From an uncultured bacterium (GTDB lineage: Bacteria; Verrucomicrobiota; Kiritimatiellia; RFP12; UBA1067): 39,572 bases of DNA. A program made the position numbers and the translations under genes. Shown in pieces: positions 32,590-39,572 of the stretch. The notes under the pieces are model-generated. The model ran no database searches and was not told the origin of the DNA. It saw nothing but the letters and a program-made list of their open reading frames with translations. The stretch is from contig CAIZQW010000180.1 of the NCBI GenBank assembly GCA_903935195.1, positions 1 to 39,572 on the forward strand, read 5' to 3'. Numbering within the stretch: position 1 is the first letter of the stretch; every line of letters starts with the position of its first letter.

Positions 32590-33360
32590 CTACAGCGGAA
32601 CACCCTCGAAATGAGAGGTGGTGTTCGGAGTGTAGTTGATGGTCATTCGCAGGACTTGCTTGAAATAAAGAATGAGTTTGTCCGACTCGAAATCAAGGAC
32701 CTTTCCACCCTTTGTCCTGTCCTCCGAGATAAAGACGAGGTGAAATCCTGAAGGCATGACCGCATCCGGGACTGATGGGGTCAGCCAGAATCCAATCAGC
32801 GTACCTTTCACTTCTTTCCACGTGTGTTCCTTGGCTAAACGTGTGGCTTGGCTGAAGGGCTTGCAGGGCGACACCTGCTTCTGGTTGCACGAGACAGTGA
32901 TGGAATTGAAGGTGCCTTCAATTTGAAGCGCACGGATGCACTGGTTGGTGGCGTAGTGCGTTGTGAGCGCCTTCTTAAACTCCGTATAGGAGGCGACATT
33001 CCGCATCATGAAACGTTTCTCCACATCGAAAAGCATGCAAGAACCTAACAGAAGTTTGGCGGACTCCGGAGGAACGACAACCTGTCCATTGCCCTTTGCT
33101 TGAAAGACGTTGCCGTTGAACAATATTGCCTCGCCATCAAAGTTCTCAAAAATGCCGAGCCCGAAGTTCCCGATGCTTTTGAATTGCTGAACAGAGATCG
33201 TGCTTTTGTAGTTTCCCGATTCGAGGTGAGCCAGTGGAACGGTCTGGTAGACCGATTGCCGATCGAGGATGTGCACAACCGTCGTGGTGTTACAACCTGT
33301 GACCGCCAGTGTCAATACAGAGAGTAAAATAAGCGTTCTTTTCACTCGAGTGACATTCAT
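32590..33360 (-). CDS. Acetolactate decarboxylase-like lipoprotein lacking catalytic residues
   Basis: A 256-residue protein with a lipobox VTGC (Cys23). The body is a clear alpha-acetolactate decarboxylase fold: KSIGNFGLGIFENFDGEAIL with E77, GTLIGFWLTP and GFHLVFISEDRTKGGKVLDF. The enzyme needs three metal-binding His. One is kept (H207); the other two, at the matching spacing, are V209 and K220. The position of the catalytic Arg also appears to be Ser157 or Cys158. It is therefore likely a non-catalytic, membrane-anchored relative that may bind a ligand. It has an AAGGAAG binding site on the minus strand and converges with efp. Confidence 0.8.
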   Translation of the reverse strand: MNVTRVKRTLILLSVLTLAVTGCNTTTVVHILDRQSVYQTVPLAHLESGNYKSTISVQQFKSIGNFGLGIFENFDGEAILFNGNVFQAKGNGQVVVPPESAKLLLGSCMLFDVEKRFMMRNVASYTEFKKALTTHYATNQCIRALQIEGTFNSITVSCNQKQVSPCKPFSQATRLAKEHTWKEVKGTLIGFWLTPSVPDAVMPSGFHLVFISEDRTKGGKVLDFESDKLILYFKQVLRMTINYTPNTTSHFEGVPL

Positions 33361-33521
33361 GGTTCAATCTTCCTTGTCCGTACCTATAACTTCAAACAGT
33401 TTTCAACTAATTAAACGAATTAATCTAATTTCAATTTGTTCAATTCGTTGATAAAAATCATTGCATCGTTTGTTCCTGGGGCACTGCCTACTGCCACTGC
33501 CTACTGCTACTATCGGCGGGC

Positions 33522-33929
33522 TTAGTCGCAACTCAGTAGGTGACGGATCTCTTCGGTATGGCGGACGGGCCGTAGCGTTTTAATGTCCACAATCGCGTGC
33601 ACGGTGTGACCACTGACCAGCACCTTGTCGCCCCGTTTGACCTCGCAATGGATTGTCAAGCGAACCCCTTTGAGGCCCTCGACCCAAGAGGTCAGATCCA
33701 ATAAATCATCGTAGGTCGCTGGCGCATGATAGCTCAGATGGGCCTCCGCAACAGGCAGTGCATAGCCTTTCGCCTCAAGTTCTTTATAGGTAACGCCGGT
33801 CTCCCGGATGAGTTCATTTCGGCTGCGCTCAAAGTAGGCTAGATAATTTGCATAGTAGACAACTCCCATCTGATCGGTATCAGCATAGGGAACTCGGTAC
33901 TGGATGGTGACTCGTCTAGGTTCGCTCAT
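33522..33929 (-). CDS. YbgC/4-hydroxybenzoyl-CoA thioesterase family protein
   Basis: A 135-residue hotdog-fold thioesterase, which splits acyl-CoA. The signature YADTDQMGVVYYANYLAYFE holds the catalytic Asp in DTDQMG and the aromatic motif YYANY; ERSRNELIRE follows. Length matches the family. The ATG at 33929 starts MSEPRRVTIQY; an upstream TTG at 33965 would add 12 residues without clear support. YbgC proteins often work near the Tol-Pal system or in lipid metabolism, but no Tol gene is seen here. Divergent from the HzsA-like gene, with which it shares a 120-bp promoter region. Confidence 0.9.
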   Translation of the reverse strand: MSEPRRVTIQYRVPYADTDQMGVVYYANYLAYFERSRNELIRETGVTYKELEAKGYALPVAEAHLSYHAPATYDDLLDLTSWVEGLKGVRLTIHCEVKRGDKVLVSGHTVHAIVDIKTLRPVRHTEEIRHLLSCD

Positions 33930-33989
33930 GGTTTTACTATGCCATAACTCTATTCTGTTCGTCAAGTCTTCGCCATGATGTCCAGAGCC

Positions 33990-34018
33990 TTTACATTCAG
34001 GGAGTAAACACGTAGAAT
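33990..34018 (+). promoter_or_regulatory. Promoter of the HzsA-like gene
   Basis: TTTACA at 33990 to 33995 and TAGAAT at 34013 to 34018, spaced by 17 bp, match the sigma-70 consensus at five of six bases in each box. It would drive the HzsA-like gene and, through read-through, the AraC gene. Confidence 0.75.
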
Positions 34019-34051
34019 AATTACTTTTAAAACACGGGAGATGAGTTACGT

Positions 34052-37000
34052 ATGCGTACGATAAGTCGAGGTTTAATTGCTGGTGTCATGCTTCTGAATG
34101 TTCAGGCCTGGGCGATCTCCGGACGTTATGTGCGAGTGGATATTCCAACAGAGCAGGCGACCTTGTCGCTCGCCGAGGTTCAGGTCTTTAGTGGCACAGA
34201 AAATGTGGCACTCAAAGCGAAGGCCTCCCAAGTAAGTACGGCGCATGGTGGCGATGCCGCGCGTGCGGTGGATGGTAATACGGATTCGGATTGGGTCAAA
34301 AACTCGACTACGCATACCGATGAAAATATTGAAAATCCGTGGTGGGAGGTTGATCTGGGTGCTGTGAAGTCGATTGATAAAGTCGTCCTCTGGAACCGGG
34401 CGAGCTATGAAGCCCGTCTGAACAATGGCCGCGTGATGATACTCGACGATAAAAAGATTATTCAATGGGTCGGAGAGATCAAAGCGGCTAAGATAGAGAA
34501 TGCACTTGAGGTCAAGCCCGGCGTGAGTCATCCGTTGATCGGAAAGACGATCTCGGCGATGAAGCCGCCAGAAGTGGCCAAACGTCGTCAGCTTGCCGCA
34601 CTGGCCCTCTTTAATCCCGTGGCCATGGAGCGCGCCATTTCAACGTTTACCAGCAAATATCCAGAGGCTTATCGTAACAAGACCGAGCTCCTGGCTGAGC
34701 TGTCAAGCTTGTCCACTGAGGCCAAGCAGGTGGCTGCTGTGAATCGCGATGCCGTGGCGCAAAAAATCTTTGATTTTTCCGTGAAGGTCTATAGCCAGCA
34801 TCCAGCCATGAAGACCTTCTCGGATATTCTCTACATCCGCAGAAACAGCAGCAAGCAGATGGGCATGCCGAACAACTGGCAGGGCAACTCGTCGACCGCC
34901 GTCACCGGGTATGACAATGAACTCGTGCGCTCCACCCTCTTCCGTAAGGAGGGTACAGAGGTTATGACGCTCTACAAGAGCGACTGTTTTGTTGGCGATT
35001 TCGATCTGAACTTCCAGGCGGAAAAGGTCGCCTTCTCGACGCGCAAGGCCAATGGCGCAGGGTGGGGAGTTTCTGAGCTGCGGTTAGATCAGCCTGGGCA
35101 GATCAAGGAGTTGACACCGGATATTAAGGACATTGACTATTATGATCCGATGTACCTGCCCAACGGCCGAATGTTTATGATCGGGTCAAGTGGTTTCCAA
35201 GGCGTGCCGTGTGTGGGCGGAGCGGACTATGTCGGAAACTTGCTTCTCCGATACGAAGATGGCAAGATGCGTCGGCTCAGTTATGACCAGGACAATAACT
35301 GGTATCCTGTGATGTTGCCAAACGGACGTTGCCTCTATTTGCGCTGGGAATATGCTGATAGTGCGCATTATTTCAGCCGCGTGCTGATGACCATGAATCC
35401 AGATGGCAGTGATCAGCAGGAATACTATGGGTCCAACTCCTACTGGCCGAATTCTTTGTTCTACGCACGTCCCTTGCCTGGTTCGTCGACCAAGTTTGTC
35501 GGTATTGTGACTGGCCATCATGGTGTGGCTCGGAAGGGACGACTTTATCTCTTCGATGTCGGACAAGGTCGCCATGAGGTGGGTGGCGTGGTGCAGCAGA
35601 TCCCTGGGTATGGCAAGAAAACGGTATTGTTGCCAATCGATGCGAGTAAGGCCGACACCGTAACGGAGCACTACACGTATGTGCGTGATGGACTTGCGGA
35701 TGATGCAAAGCAGTTTTTTCTCCATCCCTTCCCGATCTCGGATGATCTCTTCCTTGTCTCGATGCAGGATTCCAAGGTTGGAAAGAATTTCATGCTGACC
35801 CTCGTCGACCTCTATGATAATCAGTTGCCGTTGGAAGTGGATGGTAGCTACCATCTGTTGGAACCCTTCCCCGTGAAGAAGCCAGAGCAGCCAGCCCCCA
35901 TTCCCGACCGCGTCAATCTGGATAAGACCAACTGCACAGTCTATTGCGTGAGTGTCTACAATGGCCCTGGCCTTGCCGGTGTTCCCAAGGACAAGGTGAA
36001 GAAAATGGGCGTCTTCTATTATGAATATTCCCCGCGCAATATCGGCGGACACTATACCATCGGCATGGAAGGTCCCTGGGATCCGCGCGTCATGCTGGGT
36101 ACCGTGGACGTGGAGACGGATGGCTCCTTCTTGTTTGAGGCGCCTGCGAATGTGCCGGTGGCTGTGATCCCGTTGGATTCGGAAGGCAAGTGTATGCAGA
36201 TGATGCGTTCGTGGTTTGTGGGTATGCCAGGGGAGATGCTCTCCTGCATCGGCTGTCACGAACAGCAGAATCGTGTTTCATCCAACCAGAAGACCATTGC
36301 CTCGCGTAAGAAGCCTCAGCAGATCCTGCCGTGGTATGGACCTCGCCGTGGTTTTGCTTTCGAACGTGAAGTGCAGAATGTGTTGGAACGCCGGTGCATA
36401 GGTTGCCACAATGACACGACAACGGTTCGGAATGCACTCGGCCAGAAGATCCCCAGCTTTGTGAATGGCAAGGGAGAGGGGGGCTTTTCAAAGTCCTATC
36501 TGGCCTTCCATCCCTATTTCCGGCGCAACGGACCTGAAGGCGATTATCATGTGTTGACGCCCTTGGAGTTCCATGCGGATGCCTCCGAGCTGGTTCAGGT
36601 GCTCATGAAGGGTCATCAGAATGTCAAACTCACACAGGAGGAGTGGGACCGTATCACGATGTGGCTTGATTTGAATGTGCCCTATTATGGAACCTGGCTG
36701 GAGCGCGGTGCGCGTAAGGATTGGGTCACTCGCCGCCGTGAATTTGACAAGGAATACTCCAACAATCCGTTTAACCCGGATTGGATTGCCAGTCCCTATA
36801 CGCCTGTCGCCTTTGTCGAACCGGAGAAACCCGCGCCATTGCCGCCTGCTAAGGATCCGCTTCCCTTGAAGGCCGAAGCACTCACTGGCGAGAAGGAGTT
36901 GAAGGTTGATCTTGGAAACGGCAAGGACATGACCTTTGTCCGCATCCCTGCCGGCACGTTCACCATGGGCTCGGATCAGGAGACGCCGAGCGAGCGTCCC

Positions 37001-37747
37001 CGAGCAGGGGTGGCGATCAAGAAGGCCTTCTGGATGGGCGCCACGGAGGTGAGCGTTGAGCAGTTCTGGGCCTTTGAGAGGAGCCATGACAATGGCGTCT
37101 ATGACATGCATTACAAGGATCAGGTCAAACGCGGCTATTACATGAACCTCACAAATAACCCGGCGACCGCCTGTTACAAGTATCCAGCCATTCGTGTTTC
37201 CTGGGAGAAAGCCATGGCGTTCTGTGAATGGCTGAGCAAGAAAACCGGCAAGAAGGTCACGTTGCCGACGGAAGCGCAATGGGAGTGGGCTTGTCGTGCC
37301 GGAACAGAGACGCCTTTGAGCTTCGGCGATTTTGATGCGGACTTCTCGCTGTTTGCCAATCTCGCAGGCGCGGAGCGTAAACAGTTGGCGGTTTCGGGCG
37401 TCAATCCGCAACCCATGAGTAATCCGCCTCCGATCATGGATTATGAATTACGCGATCCCCGCTTTAATGACAAGGTGTTGCATCTTGCGAACGTCGGAAG
37501 TTTCAAGCCAAATGCCTTCGGTTTGTACGACATGCACGGCAATGTCGCTGAATGGACGCGCAGTGCGTATAGACCGTATCCGTACAAGGATGATAAACGT
37601 AACAATACGATGGCTGATGAGAAGAAGGTCGTACGCGGAGGCTCCTGGAATGCACGGCAAATCCGCGCCACCTCCACCTGGCGCTGGGGATATCCTGGCT
37701 GGATGCGTCCATTTGACGTCGGCTTCCGTGTGATTATTGAAGAGTAA
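34052..37747 (+). CDS. HzsA-like multidomain secreted diheme protein with SUMF1 domain
   Basis: A 1231-residue exported protein. Signal peptide about 1 to 22, then an F5/8-type C (discoidin) domain about 24 to 150 (GRYVRVDIPTEQATLSLAEV; HGGDAARAVDGNTDSDW). The central part, about 250 to 900, resembles the hydrazine-synthase-alpha family, with propeller-like repeats such as DPMYLPNGRMFMIGSS. Two c-type heme motifs, CIGCH, lie at 732 to 736 and 782 to 786. The C-terminus, about 950 to 1231, is a SUMF1/FGE-sulfatase domain (VRIPAGTFTMGSD; LYDMHGNVAEWTR), but the usual cysteine after GGSW is absent (GGSWNARQ), so it is likely a binding domain. It may be a periplasmic or surface redox protein; the substrate is unknown. 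Confidence 0.85.
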   Translation: MRTISRGLIAGVMLLNVQAWAISGRYVRVDIPTEQATLSLAEVQVFSGTENVALKAKASQVSTAHGGDAARAVDGNTDSDWVKNSTTHTDENIENPWWEVDLGAVKSIDKVVLWNRASYEARLNNGRVMILDDKKIIQWVGEIKAAKIENALEVKPGVSHPLIGKTISAMKPPEVAKRRQLAALALFNPVAMERAISTFTSKYPEAYRNKTELLAELSSLSTEAKQVAAVNRDAVAQKIFDFSVKVYSQHPAMKTFSDILYIRRNSSKQMGMPNNWQGNSSTAVTGYDNELVRSTLFRKEGTEVMTLYKSDCFVGDFDLNFQAEKVAFSTRKANGAGWGVSELRLDQPGQIKELTPDIKDIDYYDPMYLPNGRMFMIGSSGFQGVPCVGGADYVGNLLLRYEDGKMRRLSYDQDNNWYPVMLPNGRCLYLRWEYADSAHYFSRVLMTMNPDGSDQQEYYGSNSYWPNSLFYARPLPGSSTKFVGIVTGHHGVARKGRLYLFDVGQGRHEVGGVVQQIPGYGKKTVLLPIDASKADTVTEHYTYVRDGLADDAKQFFLHPFPISDDLFLVSMQDSKVGKNFMLTLVDLYDNQLPLEVDGSYHLLEPFPVKKPEQPAPIPDRVNLDKTNCTVYCVSVYNGPGLAGVPKDKVKKMGVFYYEYSPRNIGGHYTIGMEGPWDPRVMLGTVDVETDGSFLFEAPANVPVAVIPLDSEGKCMQMMRSWFVGMPGEMLSCIGCHEQQNRVSSNQKTIASRKKPQQILPWYGPRRGFAFEREVQNVLERRCIGCHNDTTTVRNALGQKIPSFVNGKGEGGFSKSYLAFHPYFRRNGPEGDYHVLTPLEFHADASELVQVLMKGHQNVKLTQEEWDRITMWLDLNVPYYGTWLERGARKDWVTRRREFDKEYSNNPFNPDWIASPYTPVAFVEPEKPAPLPPAKDPLPLKAEALTGEKELKVDLGNGKDMTFVRIPAGTFTMGSDQETPSERPRAGVAIKKAFWMGATEVSVEQFWAFERSHDNGVYDMHYKDQVKRGYYMNLTNNPATACYKYPAIRVSWEKAMAFCEWLSKKTGKKVTLPTEAQWEWACRAGTETPLSFGDFDADFSLFANLAGAERKQLAVSGVNPQPMSNPPPIMDYELRDPRFNDKVLHLANVGSFKPNAFGLYDMHGNVAEWTRSAYRPYPYKDDKRNNTMADEKKVVRGGSWNARQIRATSTWRWGYPGWMRPFDVGFRVIIEE

Positions 37748-37767
37748 GTGAAGAAAAGGACTAGGGT

Positions 37768-38775
37768 ATGCAACCGCTGAGTTACACCATAGGATCAAAA
37801 GTTGTGCGCGCAGACGATTGCCAGGGGGTCTCCTTGGCCGCGCAGGCTAAAGAGATTGACCTGCATTGCTTCGGGCGCTACAAATACCCGGGTGATAGAC
37901 TTAAAAAAGATGAGGTGCCCGGCATTAATTCGTGCGGCGTCTGGAAGACCCTCCGTGAACAGCATTACGGATTGCCACCGCATCAGAATGAAGGCATCAA
38001 GATTATCATGGCGCTCCAAGGGGAGATGCCAATCACCATCGAAGATCATTCATACGTGATTCGTCCCAATCAGATCATGATCACACGGCCGTGGCAGATG
38101 CACTCGTTGGGCAACCCCTGTTTCGCGAAGGGAAAACTGGGGTGGTTGATGTTTGATGTGGGCGTCAGGCATCCGCACCAAGCCTGGCGCTGGCCGAAAT
38201 GGCTGGTGCTGACAAAAGCGGAGTTAGACTCGCTGGCTAAGGCTTTACGCTACAACGAAGATGCGATCCGTTCCGTCTCGCCTAACTTTACAAAGGTCTT
38301 TGTTGACTTCGTGGAGCTGGCCAAAACGCCCAACATGCCCTATCGCGGAAGCCAGCTGGCGGTGGCCGCCAATGCGCTCTTCCTCCGGTTACTGGCTGAG
38401 TTGGAGAGTCATCCGCCGGTCTATAATCAGGAGCTGACGGATTCACTGCGTACCCTGAAGATGTTTCTGAGTAAACTCCCGCTTCGCCTCCATGAGCCGT
38501 GGAGCGTCCAGTCCATGGCGGAGGCCTGCGACATTGGCACAACCCACTTCACCAATCAGTTCATCACCTTAACTGGAGAGACGCCCGCCAAGTTTCTTCA
38601 GCGCCTGCGGCTTGAACGGGCTTCAGAGTTGTTAAGGACAACGACATGGACCTTGAAGGATATCTGCGCGAAGACAGGGTTCAGCCGCGCCAGTTACTTC
38701 ATTGATGTGTTTACTCAGAAGCATGGGGTTACACCGCTGCAATATCGCAAAGCGGGTGCGATTCAATCGCATTGA
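37768..38775 (+). CDS. AraC family transcriptional regulator
   Basis: A 335-residue regulator. The N-terminal half is a cupin-like ligand-binding domain (QGEMPITIEDHSYVIRPNQI; GWLMFDVGVRHP). The C-terminal 100 residues hold two helix-turn-helix motifs: WSVQSMAEACDIGTTHFTNQ and LKDICAKTGFSRASYFIDVF, ending HGVTPLQYRKAG. It starts 20 bp after the HzsA-like gene and is probably transcribed with it, so it may sense a sugar or other compound and control that operon or an adjacent one. Confidence 0.93.
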   Translation: MQPLSYTIGSKVVRADDCQGVSLAAQAKEIDLHCFGRYKYPGDRLKKDEVPGINSCGVWKTLREQHYGLPPHQNEGIKIIMALQGEMPITIEDHSYVIRPNQIMITRPWQMHSLGNPCFAKGKLGWLMFDVGVRHPHQAWRWPKWLVLTKAELDSLAKALRYNEDAIRSVSPNFTKVFVDFVELAKTPNMPYRGSQLAVAANALFLRLLAELESHPPVYNQELTDSLRTLKMFLSKLPLRLHEPWSVQSMAEACDIGTTHFTNQFITLTGETPAKFLQRLRLERASELLRTTTWTLKDICAKTGFSRASYFIDVFTQKHGVTPLQYRKAGAIQSH

Positions 38776-38851
38776 ATCAGCACAGGGGGGAGCAAGTAGG
38801 CGGTAGGGGCTGCAGTTCCGGTCTGTTAGCTGAGTACTGTCTTATGTTCGT

Positions 38852-39008
38852 GCGGGCGTTTACGGGGAGTCCGGAACAGGATGCGGGAATCGCGCCCTGA
38901 CTGCGTCCGAGGCGAGGTCGGCAGATGATAATCTGGCCACCCTCGCCCGTCCTTCGTCATGACGCGATTCCCGCATCCCACCGGACTCGATTCCCCGTAA
39001 ACGCCCGC
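38852..39008. repeat. Foldback element 1 (MITE or REP-like)
   Basis: The arms 38852 to 38894 and 38963 to 39008 are near-perfect inverted repeats: the outer GCGGGCGTTTACGGGG matches CCCCGTAAACGCCCGC, then GTCCGG with CCGGAC and ATGCGGGAATCGCG with its complement. A second, smaller inverted repeat (GGCGAGG, CCTCGCC) lies in the middle. Such structures are typical of miniature transposons or palindromic repeats. No transposase is nearby. Confidence 0.75.
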
Positions 39009-39097
39009 GGGTACATGGCGCCTCCCCGTCATCGCTCCGGCCCCCGGATCCGGCCTCCGCGCACCGTCACGGCCTCGTCCTCCAGCACCGCCGTTAG

Positions 39098-39119
39098 CGC
39101 CGCCTTTTTTTAGGCGGCG
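39098..39119 (+). repeat. GC-rich hairpin with T loop
   Basis: CGCCGCCT (39098 to 39105) pairs perfectly with AGGCGGCG (39112 to 39119) around a 6-base T loop. The T bases are in the loop, not after the stem, so it is not a normal terminator. Confidence 0.55.
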
Positions 39120-39248
39120 AGCAATGATGTGTTATTCAGGTTTGACAGGCACATCTTTTCAGCAGCATTGCCCGGCTCCAAGAAGGAGCCGCTAAGAGGA
39201 CGAACGCGGAACGAAGGCGTCTCGACACAGGAGGCCGACCCTGTACTC

Positions 39249-39412
39249 GGGTGATTCGGCGGGGGTACCCAAGCATCCGCCGTCCGGAAACGGAGGCGGA
39301 TTTGCGGATGCGCGGCTGGGTGCTGGATATTCATCCGCCCCAGCCGCGTATTCAGACGCAAACTCCGGCCCGTTTACCGAACGGCACTGGATGCGTACCC
39401 GCCGGATCACCC
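39249..39412. repeat. Foldback element 2
   Basis: The ends GGGTGATTCGGCGGG at 39249 and CCGCCGGATCACCC up to 39412 form an inverted repeat of about 20 bp with few mismatches. Inside are two further stems: GCATCCGC with GCGGATGC (39273, 39304) and a perfect 10-bp pair CGCGGCTGGG (39311 to 39320) with CCCAGCCGCG (39339 to 39348). The whole element could fold as a cruciform and differs in sequence from element 1. Confidence 0.65.
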
Positions 39413-39481
39413 AAGAGAAGTAAAGCCAAGAAAAAAAGGAGTGAATGAGGGAGGAGATTGGAGATTAGAAACCGTCTGAAC

Positions 39482-39511
39482 TTGACCTCGGAAAGGCAAC
39501 TTCAGTAAGAT
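39482..39511 (+). promoter_or_regulatory. Promoter for the last gene
   Basis: TTGACC at 39482 to 39487 and TAAGAT at 39506 to 39511 are separated by 18 bp. The start codon follows 26 bp later with GGAG at 39527 to 39530 in between. Confidence 0.7.
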
Positions 39512-39537
39512 ACACACACTTTAAATGGAGATCTTTT

Positions 39538-39572
39538 ATGCATGGACGATGGTTAGCTCTTCTGGTGGCGAG
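39538..39572 (+). CDS. Start of an exported protein, cut by the window end
   Basis: Only 11 complete codons are visible: MHGRWLALLVA. A basic start followed by hydrophobic residues suggests the beginning of a signal peptide. The GGAG binding site 7 bp upstream and the promoter at 39482 support a real gene. Nothing more can be said about its function. Confidence 0.6.
   Translation, partial: MHGRWLALLVA

Larger units (their letters stand above)
38776..39537. other. Non-coding region of about 760 bp with foldback repeats
   Basis: No convincing gene is present between the AraC gene and the start of the last gene. It holds two large foldback elements and a short hairpin, listed separately, and a promoter before the last start codon. 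Short reading frames here follow the inverted repeats and lack ribosome binding sites. Confidence 0.7.

Noticed and set aside
32599-32628. Stem-loop between efp and the convergent lipoprotein gene as a two-way terminator.
   Set aside because: The stem has a mismatch, overlaps the 3' coding end of the lipoprotein gene and has no T-run on either strand.
33483-33510. Short direct repeat (CTGCCTACTGC twice) beside the thioesterase gene.
   Set aside because: Only two short copies; not enough to call an element or array.
35186-36259. Minus-strand reading frame of 357 codons inside the HzsA-like gene.
   Set aside because: The + strand gene has clear domains and heme motifs over the same stretch; the minus product is His/Ile/Arg-rich and has no family signature.
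1-39572. tRNA, rRNA, CRISPR array or integrase genes.
   Set aside because: None was seen by reading both strands; short or divergent cases cannot be excluded without a covariance or profile search.

Overview
The window is about 80% one phage genome and 20% bacterial chromosome. From the left edge to about 31.7 kb every gene is on the + strand, packed with ATGA overlaps. The order is typical of a tailed dsDNA phage: recombination and replication genes, HNH plus large terminase, portal, protease/capsid, neck, tail, tape measure, fibre-like genes, and an end block of membrane or exported proteins. No integrase, repressor or left attachment site is visible, so the left end lies outside the window and this is read as the right part of an integrated prophage. 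From about 32 kb the style changes to ordinary chromosomal genes on both strands.

The host looks like a member of the Planctomycetes-Verrucomicrobia-Lentisphaera-Kiritimatiella group. The evidence is a giant secreted protein combining a discoidin-like domain, a hydrazine-synthase-alpha-like core, two CxxCH motifs and a sulfatase-modifying-factor domain, together with a nearby AraC regulator and foldback repeats in GC-rich DNA. This is an inference from family distribution, not a proof.

Layout: 0-10 kb, DNA metabolism (DUF669 protein, Cas4/AddB-like nuclease, RusA resolvase, PcfK/PcfJ pair, RadD-like helicase, primase-helicase) with many small Cys-rich or unknown genes and a lysozyme-like enzyme. 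10.08-10.25 kb, an iteron-like array with exact 11-bp spacing and a hairpin, a candidate replication origin. 10.3-13.5 kb, HNH protein, DUF4406 protein and large terminase. 13.5-18.3 kb, zinc-ribbon protein, gpW-like protein, portal, protease-capsid fusion, decoration protein, then a terminator. 18.4-24 kb, neck, tail and tape measure. 24-29.9 kb, distal tail and fibre-like proteins, several with Sec signal peptides. 29.9-31.7 kb, a membrane protein, an SGNH hydrolase, a lipoprotein and a last unknown gene, then a terminator.

Chromosomal part: a possible small RNA with its own promoter and terminator, efp, a lipoprotein derived from acetolactate decarboxylase that has lost key residues, a YbgC-type thioesterase, the 1231-residue HzsA-like protein with its AraC regulator in one operon, about 750 bp of non-coding DNA with two large foldback elements, and the first codons of a further exported protein.
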